From Phytoseiulus persimilis (lineage: Eukaryota > Arthropoda > Arachnida > Mesostigmata > Phytoseiidae): a stretch of 64,000 bases of DNA. The first letter of the stretch is position 1. Every line of letters begins with the position of its first letter. The translations under genes and the position numbers were made by a program. Of this stretch, positions 1-12,619 are shown piece after piece. Under the pieces are notes generated by a model. That model was not told the origin of the DNA, did not search any database, and saw only the letters and a program-made list of their open reading frames with translations. The stretch lies in contig CM075101.1 in the NCBI GenBank assembly GCA_037576195.1, positions 49,600,001-49,664,000 on the forward strand, given 5' to 3'.

Positions 1-1278
1 GGGCTGGATTTCTTGCGAGCTCGATTCAACTAGGCCGATGGGCCGGGTGTTCACTCATCTCCAATGAGTGGAGCCTGGGAGTCTGGGAATTTTTCGAAAT
101 TATCCCATCCATCGCCCAAGATTGATTCTCTGCTACGAGGGGATGATTTCGAAAAATTCATCTTAACTACCAGGTTCTACTAATGTCCCACAACTCCACT
201 GGACGGGCTTGATATACGGAACCGATGAAGTATCACTGCTCCTGCGAAGCCTTGGAGGGTCATTTTACAATCCGTCGAATAGCTCGATATCGAACTTTGT
301 GTCGGAAGTACGTGAAGATAGAGGACCAAGAACTTTCTGGCCGCATTCGCCAGTGGAAGTGCGTGCCGTGAGAGACACCCACCGAATGGATAGCGTGTGG
401 AGCCTTGCTGATAAAATACGTTGAAAAACCCCTCCCGCCCCCGATCACTCCCCTATCACAGGCTGCTCTGCGAGCTCTCCGAGGAGACGGCCTCAAGGAA
501 CGTGTGACCCGCTGCTCCCGACTCGAGTAGCAACAGCAGTGGTCGCGGTTGTGCGGGTGTAGCAGCTCCCTTATGGAGCTCCTGGGAACCACAACACATG
601 CCTTGCTTGAATGGGGAAGGGTGTCCTCTTACTTACCCAGGCGCGGCTCGGGACAGAGGGGACGGGTATCAAATCCAACGGCGGATTCAAGTCTCGGTTC
701 CTGATCTGGGCGGTTTTCAGACCTCGGGGGATCGCGTGAGAGTTCTCTCGCTCAGCGTCGGTTGCAAAGCACGAGGTTTCTTGGTTTATTTTTTGAAGCA
801 GCGAAGTTTATTTTTAGACCAGAGCCGAAGCTCCGACGCCCCACAGTGGGTCAGGATGAATGATTAGGATGCGAAAATCATCTAAATCCTTGTCTTTTGT
901 TGCACGCGTCGCTCAGCAGCCGAGAGCGTTGGGAATTACGGTGTTTCGCCGATTTTCCGCCGATTTCTGTTCATTTATCAACATCGAGTACTCTGACATA
1001 ACGAACTTCAATGAAAATCAAAAGAAATGAATGGATATCATCTTCAGCTGCGGAGCCCATTGAGTCAGTCTCGAAGGGAAGAGATGACAATAGATGAGCT
1101 CGAAGCAGGGCTTCGCAGTTCCTCGCCGTTCATAGAGAGGTCGCTACGGCCGGGCCAACAGCTTCGAGCTTCCGTATGCCTCTCGCACTTCTCCAGGAGT
1201 ATACGTTTCAGAAAGTGTGTTCTCTGGGGGGGGGGAGCGTATGAACCACTGTGAAGAGTGCCCGGACATACTCTAATC
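1..1278. other. no supported gene
   Basis: Only short overlapping open frames are present on both strands, with no recognisable protein family and no convincing exon with splice sites. A run of ten G lies at 1226-1235, just before the hAT miniature element. The stretch could be intergenic or part of a long intron. Confidence 0.4.
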
Positions 1279-1726
1279 CAGGGGTGGGCAAAAATGCGGC
1301 CCGCGGGCCGCATGCGGACCACTGTGTTCGGGCAGGGCCCTGCGCAAAAAGCGCTTGGAAACGCCGAATCGCTTCCGTGGAAAAGAGATTTAACATTTCC
1401 TACGATCTTCCCCAACCTGAGTGAATCTCCTCAACTTGGTGGACGAGTGAGTCGAGTGTTCACTCTTCGATAGGCACATCGAGGTGTTGTGATTTTTCTA
1501 GAGCTCAGGTTTCTGATGCACCCAAAGGAAACGATTCCTGAGCTTGAAACCTCATCTTTGCCGGATGACGCTCTTTGGAGACATGTCACATGGATTGGGA
1601 ATACTTCGAGCTGAGATACGTTTTATGTGGTGGCTCGTAAGTTTGCACGGCCGCGATGGTGCTGTGCACTGCGGCCCGCGAAGCACCTCGTGCGGCCCGC
1701 GGGCCGCACCAAGTTGCCCACCCCTG
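1279..1726. mobile_element. hAT-type miniature element (448 bp)
   Basis: The left end reads CAGGGGTGGGCAA and the right end is its inverted complement, so the terminal inverted repeats match over the outer 12-13 bases. Each end also carries an inner GC-rich palindrome built on GCGGCCCGCGGGCCGC, at about 1297-1314 and 1691-1708. The element is flanked by a perfect 8-bp direct repeat, CTCTAATC, at 1271-1278 and 1727-1734. Eight-base duplications and CAGGGGTGGGCAA-like ends are hallmarks of hAT transposons, and TA at the centre of the duplication fits the Buster branch preference. No transposase frame is recognisable inside, so it is a non-autonomous copy. The perfect duplication suggests fairly recent insertion. 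Confidence 0.88.
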
Positions 1727-1734
1727 CTCTAATC

Positions 1735-4700
1735 CTACAACCATAGGGTGAAGACTTCGCGCTCCTCTTCGCGCCTGCTGTATAACTGCGAATCGGTGAG
1801 CTCCCCGAAACTGCACACCTGACCATAATTTCCGAATGCCTCGTAACCGTTCTGATCTACTTTGTAGAAACTTGATTATGCCACGGTCATCATCGACGTT
1901 CGTGAGACAGAACAGAAAATGATGGGGCGTGTTCCATCGTGATGTCTCGCTTTCCAGTGGATAAGGGCGACATCCCTGGCGAGTACGAGCCGCTCCGGAG
2001 CGGAAACCTGTGACGTGTTCTCTGACGTCAGCCTTCTACCTCGGATAGAGTTCGCGAGGTTCGTTCGCACTTTATGACTTCCCTTGCCTGGAGGAAATCG
2101 TGGAACCGGAGTTTATACGATTTGGCGTCAGCAAAAACCATCCTGACCTGTAGACGCCGTGTAGCTTGGTCACAAGTTTGCTAGTTCCGGTGCGCATCTA
2201 AAAAACGAGCCTTATACTCCTAGGTAGCAATATCCACTCCAGCGAGTTTCCTCCCTGCCTCCTCGTTGCCTCACAACCATGTGTCGCTGTGGCAGCTGCC
2301 AAACCGTAGAAGGACAACGCGGACTCCGCGGAGCTCGCAGTCAGAACTGAACCTCGATTCGGAGCAGCGGATAATATTGTGACACCATGTGTTCACGCTC
2401 TCGAATTTATTATCGGCTGTATGCGCGAGTGTCTAGGACGAGCCCGTGGAACTTGCCGGAAGACCAGGTTCTTCACATCCAGCTCTCCCCGTGAACAAGA
2501 CGTCTCTGAAGGCGCTCGGCTGCGATTGACGGAGGATAAATGGACAAAGCTTCGAGAGGGCTCAACGTACGCATGAAGAGCACACACTCGATCTGCGGAG
2601 GATCTCGACGAGGAGAAGTCCTGAGCGGCTTAAGTTAAGTGGGCCAGCCGGCTTAACCTGCTCGCTGAGCGGCCTAGCCGGCTACTCGGTTGTTGTCTGC
2701 CTACAAGCGTACTGGGATCGTCTTGCGATGGAATGCCCGCGCGCAGGGTGGTCCGAGTGCATGCAAGAATCACCCGAAGCGTCGGCGAATGCACAATAGC
2801 GGTTGGCGAACCACGGTCGACACGGCTATCGTTTATAGGCTGGGCCCCTCCCTGTTGCTCTCTCGCGCTTTTCATCCCTCGCCTCCTTTAATGCAAATGT
2901 GAACTGAAACGGAGGACTCCGTTCAAGAGATGCACGCAATGTAAACACACATCTGGACTCTGAAGCAGCGCTCCCGACCCATTGCGATACTTCCCGGATC
3001 GGTCACTCATCGCAATCATTGCCTCAACACTCCTGTATCGAGATCACCGAATGCGAGGGCACAGAAGCGAACGAGTATTCCTCCGAAGGTCCGTTTTTTC
3101 AGAAATACTTTGCAGCGCTCCTCTCGGACATGTTTTTGAACCGGATCCGACCAGAATTCGTCATTCATTGCTCGCTCGAGCGTCGTAGGCCTTGAGAGGT
3201 CCATATTTTCTCCGATCCTCGATGATTTCTACCAAGAGCTCCTGAATTTCAAAGGGTTTCGGAAAACATCGTTTCAGTTTGCTCCCGTCGCAGCGATATC
3301 CTCTCAAAGGAAATTATTTGTGTTTCCGAATCTTTTGATCTTCCAGCTACCGAGGCTGCGGCTCACAAGTCCGGTACAGCTCGACGGGATGACCAGATCT
3401 CTAGACAAGCGTGTGTGGGACGAGTGTACCTCCTGGAATCCTGTTCTCGAGCCGGGTCTTCTGCGGCCTGTTTGGAACTCTCTCAGTATCCGACCCGGTG
3501 CAGCAACCCAAGGTTCATGGAATTCGCCCGGAGCGAAGTTTCCGAGTCCATTTTCTTGGCGATCCAAGTCTAAGGGGTTATTGGCGCCGAGACGTAGATC
3601 AAAGAGGGGACCCTTGACCTCTGTACCCTATTACTGTCATTTCCTCTGTTACAACAACAACAACAACAAAACAGTAAACTTTGAAAGGCTGCTGACAAAC
3701 TTCAGAAGCTCCTCAATGTTGACTTTTCAGCAACAAATGCCGCCTGTTCTCGCTTTCAACAGGCGCTGAGCGAGCGGGCAGTCGTACAATGCCGAGAATA
3801 TACACTGGGATGAGTCTGCGATGAGCAGAGCTCACAATGCAGAGCCATATGTCGAGACTATCGAACGTGCAAACATAATGACACCAGTTCTTGCCATTGT
3901 GCCCCTGAACCGGAGCTTCTCCATTAGTCTCAGCTGGAGGCTGAATGGAATCCGGTAACCTCATTCGACGCGATTCGGGCTACCGAGGAGATCCGCACGA
4001 CGGGCTCGATGTAGCCCCATCACGAGGAACAGAGTGCCCCCCAGGAGGGAAGAGGGTCCGGAAGTTGGAGCAGTGTCGGTGAGCGCGGACACCGAGCGGT
4101 GGGAGCCGTGGCAACTTCGAGCCACTAAACAACTTTTACCCGGGAGGCAGTTTCGAACGAATTTCTCGGGATTGCAGGACGACGTTAATCACATTGAGGT
4201 TCCTCGACCGGTCGTAACCTGGAACTCTGTGGAGGTTTTCGACCGAAGGAATGCATTCACGGTTTCATTGTCGCGTACAGCAAGTTTCCGCAACGCCCTC
4301 ATCAACAGCGGGACTTCGTCGAACTCGTGATTGCCTCCGAGCAGTTCAACGAATCTCGCCGAGCCAGCTCTGCCCACCAGGCCGTTTAAGCGATAACAGG
4401 AAGGAGCGAGTACGAACATTCATGGCCAAACACTGAGCCACCCACGCCGAGCGTTCGTCACCTGGTTTAGCGTCGGATTGAAGCTTGATGAATCCCAGAA
4501 ATTATACAATCGGAATGTGGGTTCGCGCCCATCGCATTTATTTCGAGGTGGCGAACCCTTTGTTCTCGTTCTCCGCTTCCGTTCGAAAGGGAGCACCTGA
4601 CTCACTGAAATTCCGTCTCGATCGTCCTCGATCAAACCGCAAGCAATCGAGGAGGCATCGAACTGCATCCATCAACCACACACTCTGCGATGTCCACACG

Positions 4701-7700
4701 ACCACGAGTCGGTCGATGAGCCTGATAATCGCACTGAAATTGTGCAGCTTTTCGAGTAATTTCTACACGGTCATGGATCTGTTTCAGAAGATGACAGCCC
4801 GCATGCAGCTGCCCATCGCTTCTGCCCTTTTCTACCCGTGTCGGTTTCGCTGTTACAGTGCTGCTAATGCAGAAGCGCTCTTTGAAGAGCAGTTTCAGCA
4901 CAGGCTGCGCTGAAAGCTCGGAAATACCGTTTTGACCGACCACCGGCAGCCGACGGAGCAAGCCAAGCAGGCAGGCAGGCGGGCCGGTTGGCAACTAACT
5001 CGCCATCGGTACCATAATTGCGACCCTCATGGCTCCATGCTGGTGTTTTTCGCTCTCGTTTCCCCTCGACAGATTCCCTCCTAGCCGTTCAGTCCTAGCC
5101 GTTAGCAGCAGCTAGCGTACACACGGCGCTGACGGTGGGCATGAGTGGACACTCTCTATTGGCGGGCTACAATCGTATGCTGCGCATGATTGGACAGCGG
5201 TAGACGATCGCTTTCGGAGGGAGCAGTGTCCCCAAATGAGTCTCCAGATTGGAGACACGGTTCTCGTAACGCTTCCCAGAGGCCGAACTCCAGAGCCGTT
5301 GGCAGGCCCGGCAATACCGTTGAGCGTGTGGACGGGAGAATCGATGCACAAACGAATGGATGGATTGAAGGACTACTTTAAGGACGGGCGGATAACGCAC
5401 CCATGAACTTGGAAGTTGTTCTTGCCGGGCCGTTCGTGCTGGGCTCCCTTAATCTCTAGGAGCCTCGGCTAACGAGTTCCCACTTCGAGCTCAAAGCGGC
5501 CGCTTACGTACAGTTATTGTCGGACCCTTCTCCAGAAGGTCAGGAAGCCTGTTCTGTAGAGTCGCGCGAACAAACGAAACGACCAGCGAACCAGACGGCG
5601 GCGCAGCCAGTCACGCAAGGGACGCTTTATTCTCTCTGTTTGACAACGAAAGCCTGCCATCACCGCAAGAGCCACAACAACCACAGAAACACCAGCCCCG
5701 AAGCAGCGGCACCGATCAGGTGTTTGCAGGCTTTATGGCCAACATAGGAACAACAAGTATTTAAGGCTTGCTGCTCTTCGCATCGACGGCTTTCGGCTCA
5801 CTCGCTTCCTATTTCCCTTGACTTTGGGCAAAAGCTAGAGAAGAGAAGGCTTCGGTGGTTTTCTCGCGCTTTACGGCCTCCGAAACGGCCCCAAGAAGCA
5901 GTTATCGCTGGGTGTCGAGTGCTGTTCGAGGAGAAGCTATGTATGAGCAGACTGAGACCTGGTTGGAGCCGAGCTTAGAATCATCTTGGTCAGCCCACCC
6001 TAACAGGAACAGAACCGCAAAATTCTAAGAGATCGGAAATTTATTAACGCTCGATGATTCCCTATAATTCATGCGATCTCCCATGGCCTCGATCGTCGGT
6101 GTCTCCGGGACGTTTGCGGAGGAATGCATTCAATAGAGGATCGATTGCAAATAGATTCGACCGTCGCGCTTATTAGCTGGAAATCTCGCCGAACACGGGA
6201 AAAAATCGAGCTCTCGAGAAGGTCTCCAGATTCAAGTTCTCTCGCCATCCGGCGCTCCATGCGGTACAATCACATCCGATCGCAGATATAATTTACGCAA
6301 ATCGATGCCGAGATTATATGATGCGCTCATCAGTGTCTCCAGATGCGAGGTCAAAAGTTGTCTCCGGAAGACTGATTTTCGTGAAAGAGGAGCATCCTGA
6401 TCCCAAGGAACGGGTGAGGGCGGACCGCTAGAGGAATCGTTCGAGAAACGATTCTCCTTCCGTCCGCAGGGCCTTTCCCATGAGCTTTGGCCTCGGGCCA
6501 AGACCCGGGAGGAAAGGACGTCAAGGTTCGATTGGAGGGAAGACACGCTCCGTGGTACGAAACGGCGCCGCTTTGTCGTACAGGGATAGCTGCGTATCCA
6601 ACGAGCGAACAAGCGTAACTGCACACCTCGTAAATCACGTATTCGGTACTGAATGCGGATAGAATCGAACGTCTAGTTTACGACCCACCCAACGTTTCCT
6701 TCCGTTCAGCAGACCGCATCCCTCATGAGGAAAAAGCTGAATAAAACCCGATGCAGGGTATGGAGAGAGAAAGAAACGGCACGAGTTTCTATCGTCGGCA
6801 GACGATTCGCGTTGTCACTTTCGGCAGGTAGCAAGCCACTCCGAACTTCGTGTGACTCACGACGTTCTGAATGTGTTCGAGAGGCTGGAAGCTGTTTCGG
6901 ATCGCTCGGCCTAGTCAATCGGATTCATTGTTACGTTGGCCTCCTGCCCAAGAACCTCATCGGGGAGCTGTTTCCTGGATCAGGGGGGAGGGGGAAGCCG
7001 AAATCCTGGGGGTGATGTTCGCCCAACCTGCTTTGAGAAGTTCATCCGTGATGATGTTTTCTGACCTGAGGCCTGCCGCGCGGTCCACAAACAGCCATGC
7101 AGCCACGGCTCTTTTATGAGGTATTTCTGGATCCACGAATTATTGTGATGTACAGCGACGCGTACGAGGTTCTCTGGATCGTTCCCGCGCCTGCTCCCAG
7201 ACTCAAACAGCTTTCGAGAAAAGTGGGCGCTCTGAGGGGGGTGTCACCGACGTTCGCGTTCCGTACGCCAGCCAAGGAAATGGTGCGGGCTATAAATTTT
7301 GAATGAGGTGCCATATCCCGTACACCGACTGGCTCGAAAGCACACAAGCAAACACAGGAAACTCGCTCTGGTTAACACATTGGAACACACGCACGAGGCA
7401 TCGCGCCCACATCGGAAGCATTTCGTTCTCAAAAAAACATTCTATCCATTCTACGTGATTCCCCCGGCTTGAGTTCGTACGCATTGACCAGGACCGGTTA
7501 GGAATAGATTTTTTCTTCGCTCTCGAGCTCATGATTACCTCGGATCCGCGCCAGGTTTCTCTTTCACAAAAACGCAGGTCTTTCGGGTCGAAAGACCGAT
7601 CGGAATTTTCGTGGAGCTCACCTTGCGCCACCTCCATCACGTGGATTCTCATCCGGAGGGCTCTGTTGTTCGGTCTTTTCGTCCACGTTATTGGACTATC

Positions 7701-10700
7701 CGCCTAATAGCTCAGCCGGATGTCGTTCGTCCTGGCTCTGAGAATGTTCCCGTTTAGGGAACCGGGGACCGTTTAGACGATATTCAGAGCGAGCGTTCGG
7801 CTACCAGACTTGCCGTCTGGTACCGAGCTACCGTCTACCGGCAGCCCCCATTCTCGTATGCCAGCGATCTGCTCGTCTTGTCCTTTCGATATTCGTTGCT
7901 GTCGCCGCAACCGTTGTGCCCCGAGATCTGACGACGATGACTACGTTCGAGTTCCGAGAAACGTCTGCGAGGTGCATTCGAGCACCCAGTAGCCGATGGC
8001 CAGTGGGGGTAACCGGTCAGGCACCTAGCGAACCAGACTACGTTAATGAAGCGTTCGTGTTTGTGCTTCAAAATGTAGTCGCTGCTCCCGGCATGATTTC
8101 GACCAGATGTGATTCTAGGTCGAGCTATAATTTTACGCGACAGACGCTGAGGATCGCGAAACGCAAACACTTCGTGTGAAATTATCGCTCCCGACGACGA
8201 AATCAGACTCCGCGAGATCCTTTGTGCATCCGCTCTGTAATTTCATTCTGAGGGAGCCTTTTGTATCGCGTCTTCACACCTCGCTGGACTAGCTGTCCAA
8301 ACTCATTCGTGTGGCGCGCGATTTCACGATCCTGCGCCCCCCGTTCGACGGAAACCACCTCAGGCGATAGCGAAATCCCTTCAGTCAAAGTGCGGCTCCT
8401 TTTCATGATGAAGAGCGCTCTCGGTTCGGCTCTGATACAAACTCCTGGCCCGCTCCCGTGGAGCCCGAACCCCTCGACCAGCGGCACGGCGTTGTTCGAA
8501 AGTTGCTCCAGGTTTCGCTTTCACTCCCTCCTCCTGGACTGCATAAGCCTTCGTCCTGGTGCGTGTGAGCCGAGGCGGTTCGCATTCCAGTGGACGTATC
8601 GACGAAGTTTCGTGCGCAAAACTTTCGCCTCAGAACAGCTGACGCGGCTGGTCGGCCGGAGCAACACATCAGAATGTTGTCCAAAGAGCCAAAAATCCAA
8701 AGTACTCGACTCAGCCCAACTTTCACTGATGAGTGGCCACGTGTCGAGCAAGCTAAAGCACTTAACGGTTCCCACAACATCACGCACGCCGCTTGATACA
8801 CATCTCCAGATACGAGCAGATATGGCCCGTACTTCAGTTTGTACACAAATCAAATTATACACTCGCTCATCCGAATCAATCGGCCGCTGGCCGTTGCTCT
8901 ACCGACTGGGTGGCTGGCGACTGGCGTGTGATCTGGTTATCTCGGCAATCTCGTTGTTTCCTTCCGTCCACACCTTTTCACATCAGCAGCACTCGGCGGT
9001 GGCGGGCAGCTGAAGTCGTCCAGGTGGGGAACGCGACGCCGGTCGGTATCTATATCTCCTATTCATTTATAAGCGCCTGTCGATCCGTTGTCATCGAGAT
9101 GCGCTCGGCGACTCGAAAATAACTTTCCTTGCGCCGGCCCTTCCTCCGAGAGAACGGCCTCCGAAGTTTGCGCACGGCGACCCCGCTTCCCTCGCGGAGC
9201 GCACACGGCGCGTTGCTCAGCCAACGTGGAGCTGCTTTAGAAGTTTGCTCAGAGGATCTATCCGTGTTCGTTGCTTCTCCCAATCCGCTCGGCCGGCTGA
9301 CGGCGACGTTCGCCGATCCCTCTAATCACCGCCGTAGTTTGTTGTACTTTCGGGGACGACTTCGTACACCAAAGTGACCTGATCACTGTAAGAGAAGCGT
9401 CCGACCAACCTTTGAGACAAGGATATGGGGTATCGATGTCGAAGAGGAAACCAATACAGGACCAAGACGAGGAAAAGATGAGCCAGATTGACGAAAGCGA
9501 CCACGGCTCTCAAATCACGGATCTGCAATCCGAAAAATACTCAACTCGATGATGGAATCCTGAACCCATGGCTCGCTGTGTGTTCGCCGCTCAGTTCTCC
9601 TCTCGGCGTCGTTCCTCCTCAGAGATGATCGCACAGACACACATCCTAGAAGCTCGAGGATTGGAGCGAAGGTACGTGACACGCCGGGAGCGAGTTCGTC
9701 TCGGAAACCCGAGCCATCGTGGTTGGAACTTTTCTTAGTCGAAGCAGAGCCTGTGATATGCGGGGAAGTTTCGTCACGACGAATTCCGTCGGAGCGGCGT
9801 TTCTTGTTCGTTGAAATGAGAATTCGTGAAAGAAAGCATGATCAATCCGCTCACTCCCAGCTGGTGTTCGGCCGCCCGAGGGAAGTGGCGATCTCAGGTC
9901 GGAATATTCGCAATCCTACGAGATAATCGAGATCGTATCTCTCATTCGGATGTACAACAATTAGGAGTCTTTAATTCCTAGAACATCCGAAACGTTTTGC
10001 ATATCGAAAACCTTAACGTTACGGATCACCCTGAAAATTTTTGAGCTGGAGATGCGATGTCTGAGATCCCGTGAAAGGTTCCGTCTGCAATAGTTACGCC
10101 GTAGGGCTTCAGAAGCTGTAACCATCCCAACTTCTCCCCAATGAGATATTATGCTTGATTGTCGTTCGTTCTCAGCACCCGGGGAATCCAGCGGAAAAAC
10201 GGTTTAAAAGCTTGACGCTAACGGAGCAATAGTCGTATCGGAAACAGCAATCCTTCTCCTGTTGTTTCAACCTCACCGACTTCAGAGCCGACAGGTTCCG
10301 ATGTCATCGAAGCAACAAGGTAGAACTTCTATCTAGAGAGACACAGCCACCATCAGATATCGTTCATCAGCTTCGGAATCGAGCAATCCGGACGAGCATA
10401 GCGGCATCGAGGAGGCTCTGGAGACAAGACGAGGAGGAACAGGGAGAGTAATGAGGAATTTGAATGACGAGAGTAGGGACCAGTTATGATGCCGCTTTCC
10501 ATGATGGAGAATTCGACCGCTCGGTCGTATCCATCAGACAATGCTGGCGGTACCTACAGATTTGCGCAGTGTGAATTTGAATCACAATGCGCGAGATGCG
10601 AGCACAATGCGCGAGAGAGCAATTGTTTGACGAATGAGACTCTGGGGGCGTAGTTTCGAGTCTCGGAGGCTGTCAGCTCGCCTGTTCTCTTCGCGAGACA

Positions 10701-12562
10701 TCCGCCCTCGTTTCCAGCAGGCATCGGCTCGGCTGATTTTCCCGGACAGCGATCTCTGGTGTTGCCTTCACATCGTCGAGATGAGCGCGCGGAGGACAAA
10801 CTGAGCCTCGCAGCTCTCGATGAAAATATTTTCGTTCCATTAAGCTGCGAAAGTTTCCCGAGTAGGAATCTGAGCGCCCATCTCGCGCGAGCGTTAAATT
10901 CTCGGGCATTGTTTTTATTCCACTAAAAACGTCGGAGGAGGGGGATGAATGTGAAAGGAACGCCGATAGGAACAAAGACTCAACGAACTTAATATCAGAA
11001 CCGCGGAAGATTCTATCTCTTGTGCCAGACAAACGAGCCGCTCACACGACCACGATCCGGCTCAGAACGAAGCAGCTCGAGTTGAGAAGGACGAGAACAA
11101 AGCGATCGCCGTATCGAGGGGTGTCTTCAATGCTTCATTAGGAATTGAAGCAAAGATACGAGCGTCGGGTCCGCCAGATCGTCTCACCGGCTTCCCGGGG
11201 CTTCCCTGTCCTTTGATGAATTCGAGGACAATCTACTCAATCCATTCCTCCAGTCAACAACGCGACAAACACAGGGAGATATGATACTTTGGAACCGAAC
11301 AAGCAACTTCGCGTTGCCTTCAGCGGAAAATGGAGCCAAGGTTGACATGAACATGGATTTCGGACCCTCGAAGGCGAGCCGTTTGGTCTCCAAATTTCGG
11401 TCCACTGACCAACAAATATCAGATTCATCACTCCTAGTGAGAACCCGTTAATCGAATGGTTCATCGGCGACGACACAAAATCGTCGTGTTATAATCATCC
11501 CGGCCTGATATTTACATATCTTAATGAAAAGCTGAAAACCGAACTGAAGCGGCCGGGCTCCTGGGGCCCGGTGAGTTTCTCTCGAACCTTTTTCATCTTC
11601 TTCAGCTTCCCTTCCTCTCCTCTGATTCTCTTCGCACCTGCCCGAAACGTCAAAAGTTCTCACCCGAGACGTATAGCCCACTTCCATTGAAAGCAGGCGC
11701 TCGGCTCCCGCTGCTGCTGTAGCCGCTCAGAACGGGCTTTGCTTGCTTTCGCTTCTTGAACTTGACGAAGTTGCTGAAGTTGGGGTGCTCCGCAAACACT
11801 CGTCGCATCGAAAGCTGGAGATGGCTCAGCCGTCTTCGGCTCACCACCAACACCGCTTTAGGACGGAGCTCAACCTTTATTCCTCAGCGCTGCCTGAATG
11901 ACTTCGAAAACAACCCTGATGATGATGCTGGTTCTGCTGTCACTGTCGATGATGATCCTCTTCAGAAGAAGCATAGGTATACGTTCCGCATACCACCGTC
12001 TGGCGCGGAGTCGAAACTTCTCACAATAGAACCAGCGGAGTCCCGAGTGACTCCTGATTGGATCGCTGATCGCACCTCGAGCTCCGCTGCAGAGTTGAGA
12101 AGTCAGGGTCCTGGATTGCGTTTCTGAAATGATCTGAGAAGACCAGGATCCAGACTGGCTTGCATGATCGCCAACACAGTGTCGAGCTGATTTGTAGCGT
12201 CCATACTCCTCACCGGTTTCAAGCCGATGGTGTCCGAACTCGGTGGTAATTCTATTGGATGAAAAATAACGGCTTTGATCCAGGCTGATGCGGTTGGATC
12301 CTGTATCGGGCTCAACCGGGCCTGGCTCCCGTATACTGCGATGAAGTCTGCGCTCCGTTCATTGAGACATCAAATCGAGTATCTCCGGAGGTGCCGGGTC
12401 GATAGCATGCATCCGGCGACGGAGACAATTAATTTGTGTGAGCCCGACGATGGGGCAGCGCGTGCGATTCGCGTTGTCGCCTGCCTCCCAAGCTTTCATT
12501 TCAAGCGGTTTCATCGGTCGGTAGGTCGTTGCTCCGAATCACTGCTCCGGCCCACATTTCAG
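1735..12562. other. about 10.8 kb without a supported gene
   Basis: I found no exon chain, known domain, tRNA or complete transposon here. Several long open frames overlap on opposite strands, notably at 8203-9013 where four frames are open together, but none resembles a known family. A CAA microsatellite lies at 3651-3669. The stretch could be intergenic or the intron of a large gene extending beyond the window. Confidence 0.4.
3651..3669. repeat. (CAA)n microsatellite
   Basis: About six uninterrupted CAA units in non-coding sequence. Confidence 0.9.
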
Positions 12563-12619
12563 AGATGGTTTCCATGGCTCCCGCTCTATCTGAGGTAGAG
12601 GTCGGAGAGCCCTTTTCAG
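12563..12619 (+). CDS. weak candidate first coding exon
   Basis: A pyrimidine-rich acceptor (CCCACATTTCAG) is followed by a short open segment with ATG at 12565 that encodes MVSMAPALSEVEVGEPFS. It ends at a consensus donor, CAG|GTAAGT. Both splice signals are good and the peptide has normal composition, but there is no homology I recognise. No partner exon with a matching phase (phase 1) could be assigned. It may be a small real exon of a gene running to the right, or chance. Confidence 0.22.

Noticed and set aside
8203-9013. Four overlapping open frames including a 250-codon plus-strand ORF
   Set aside because: Simultaneous openness on both strands suggests base composition with few stops; no domain, start context or splice evidence singles out one frame.
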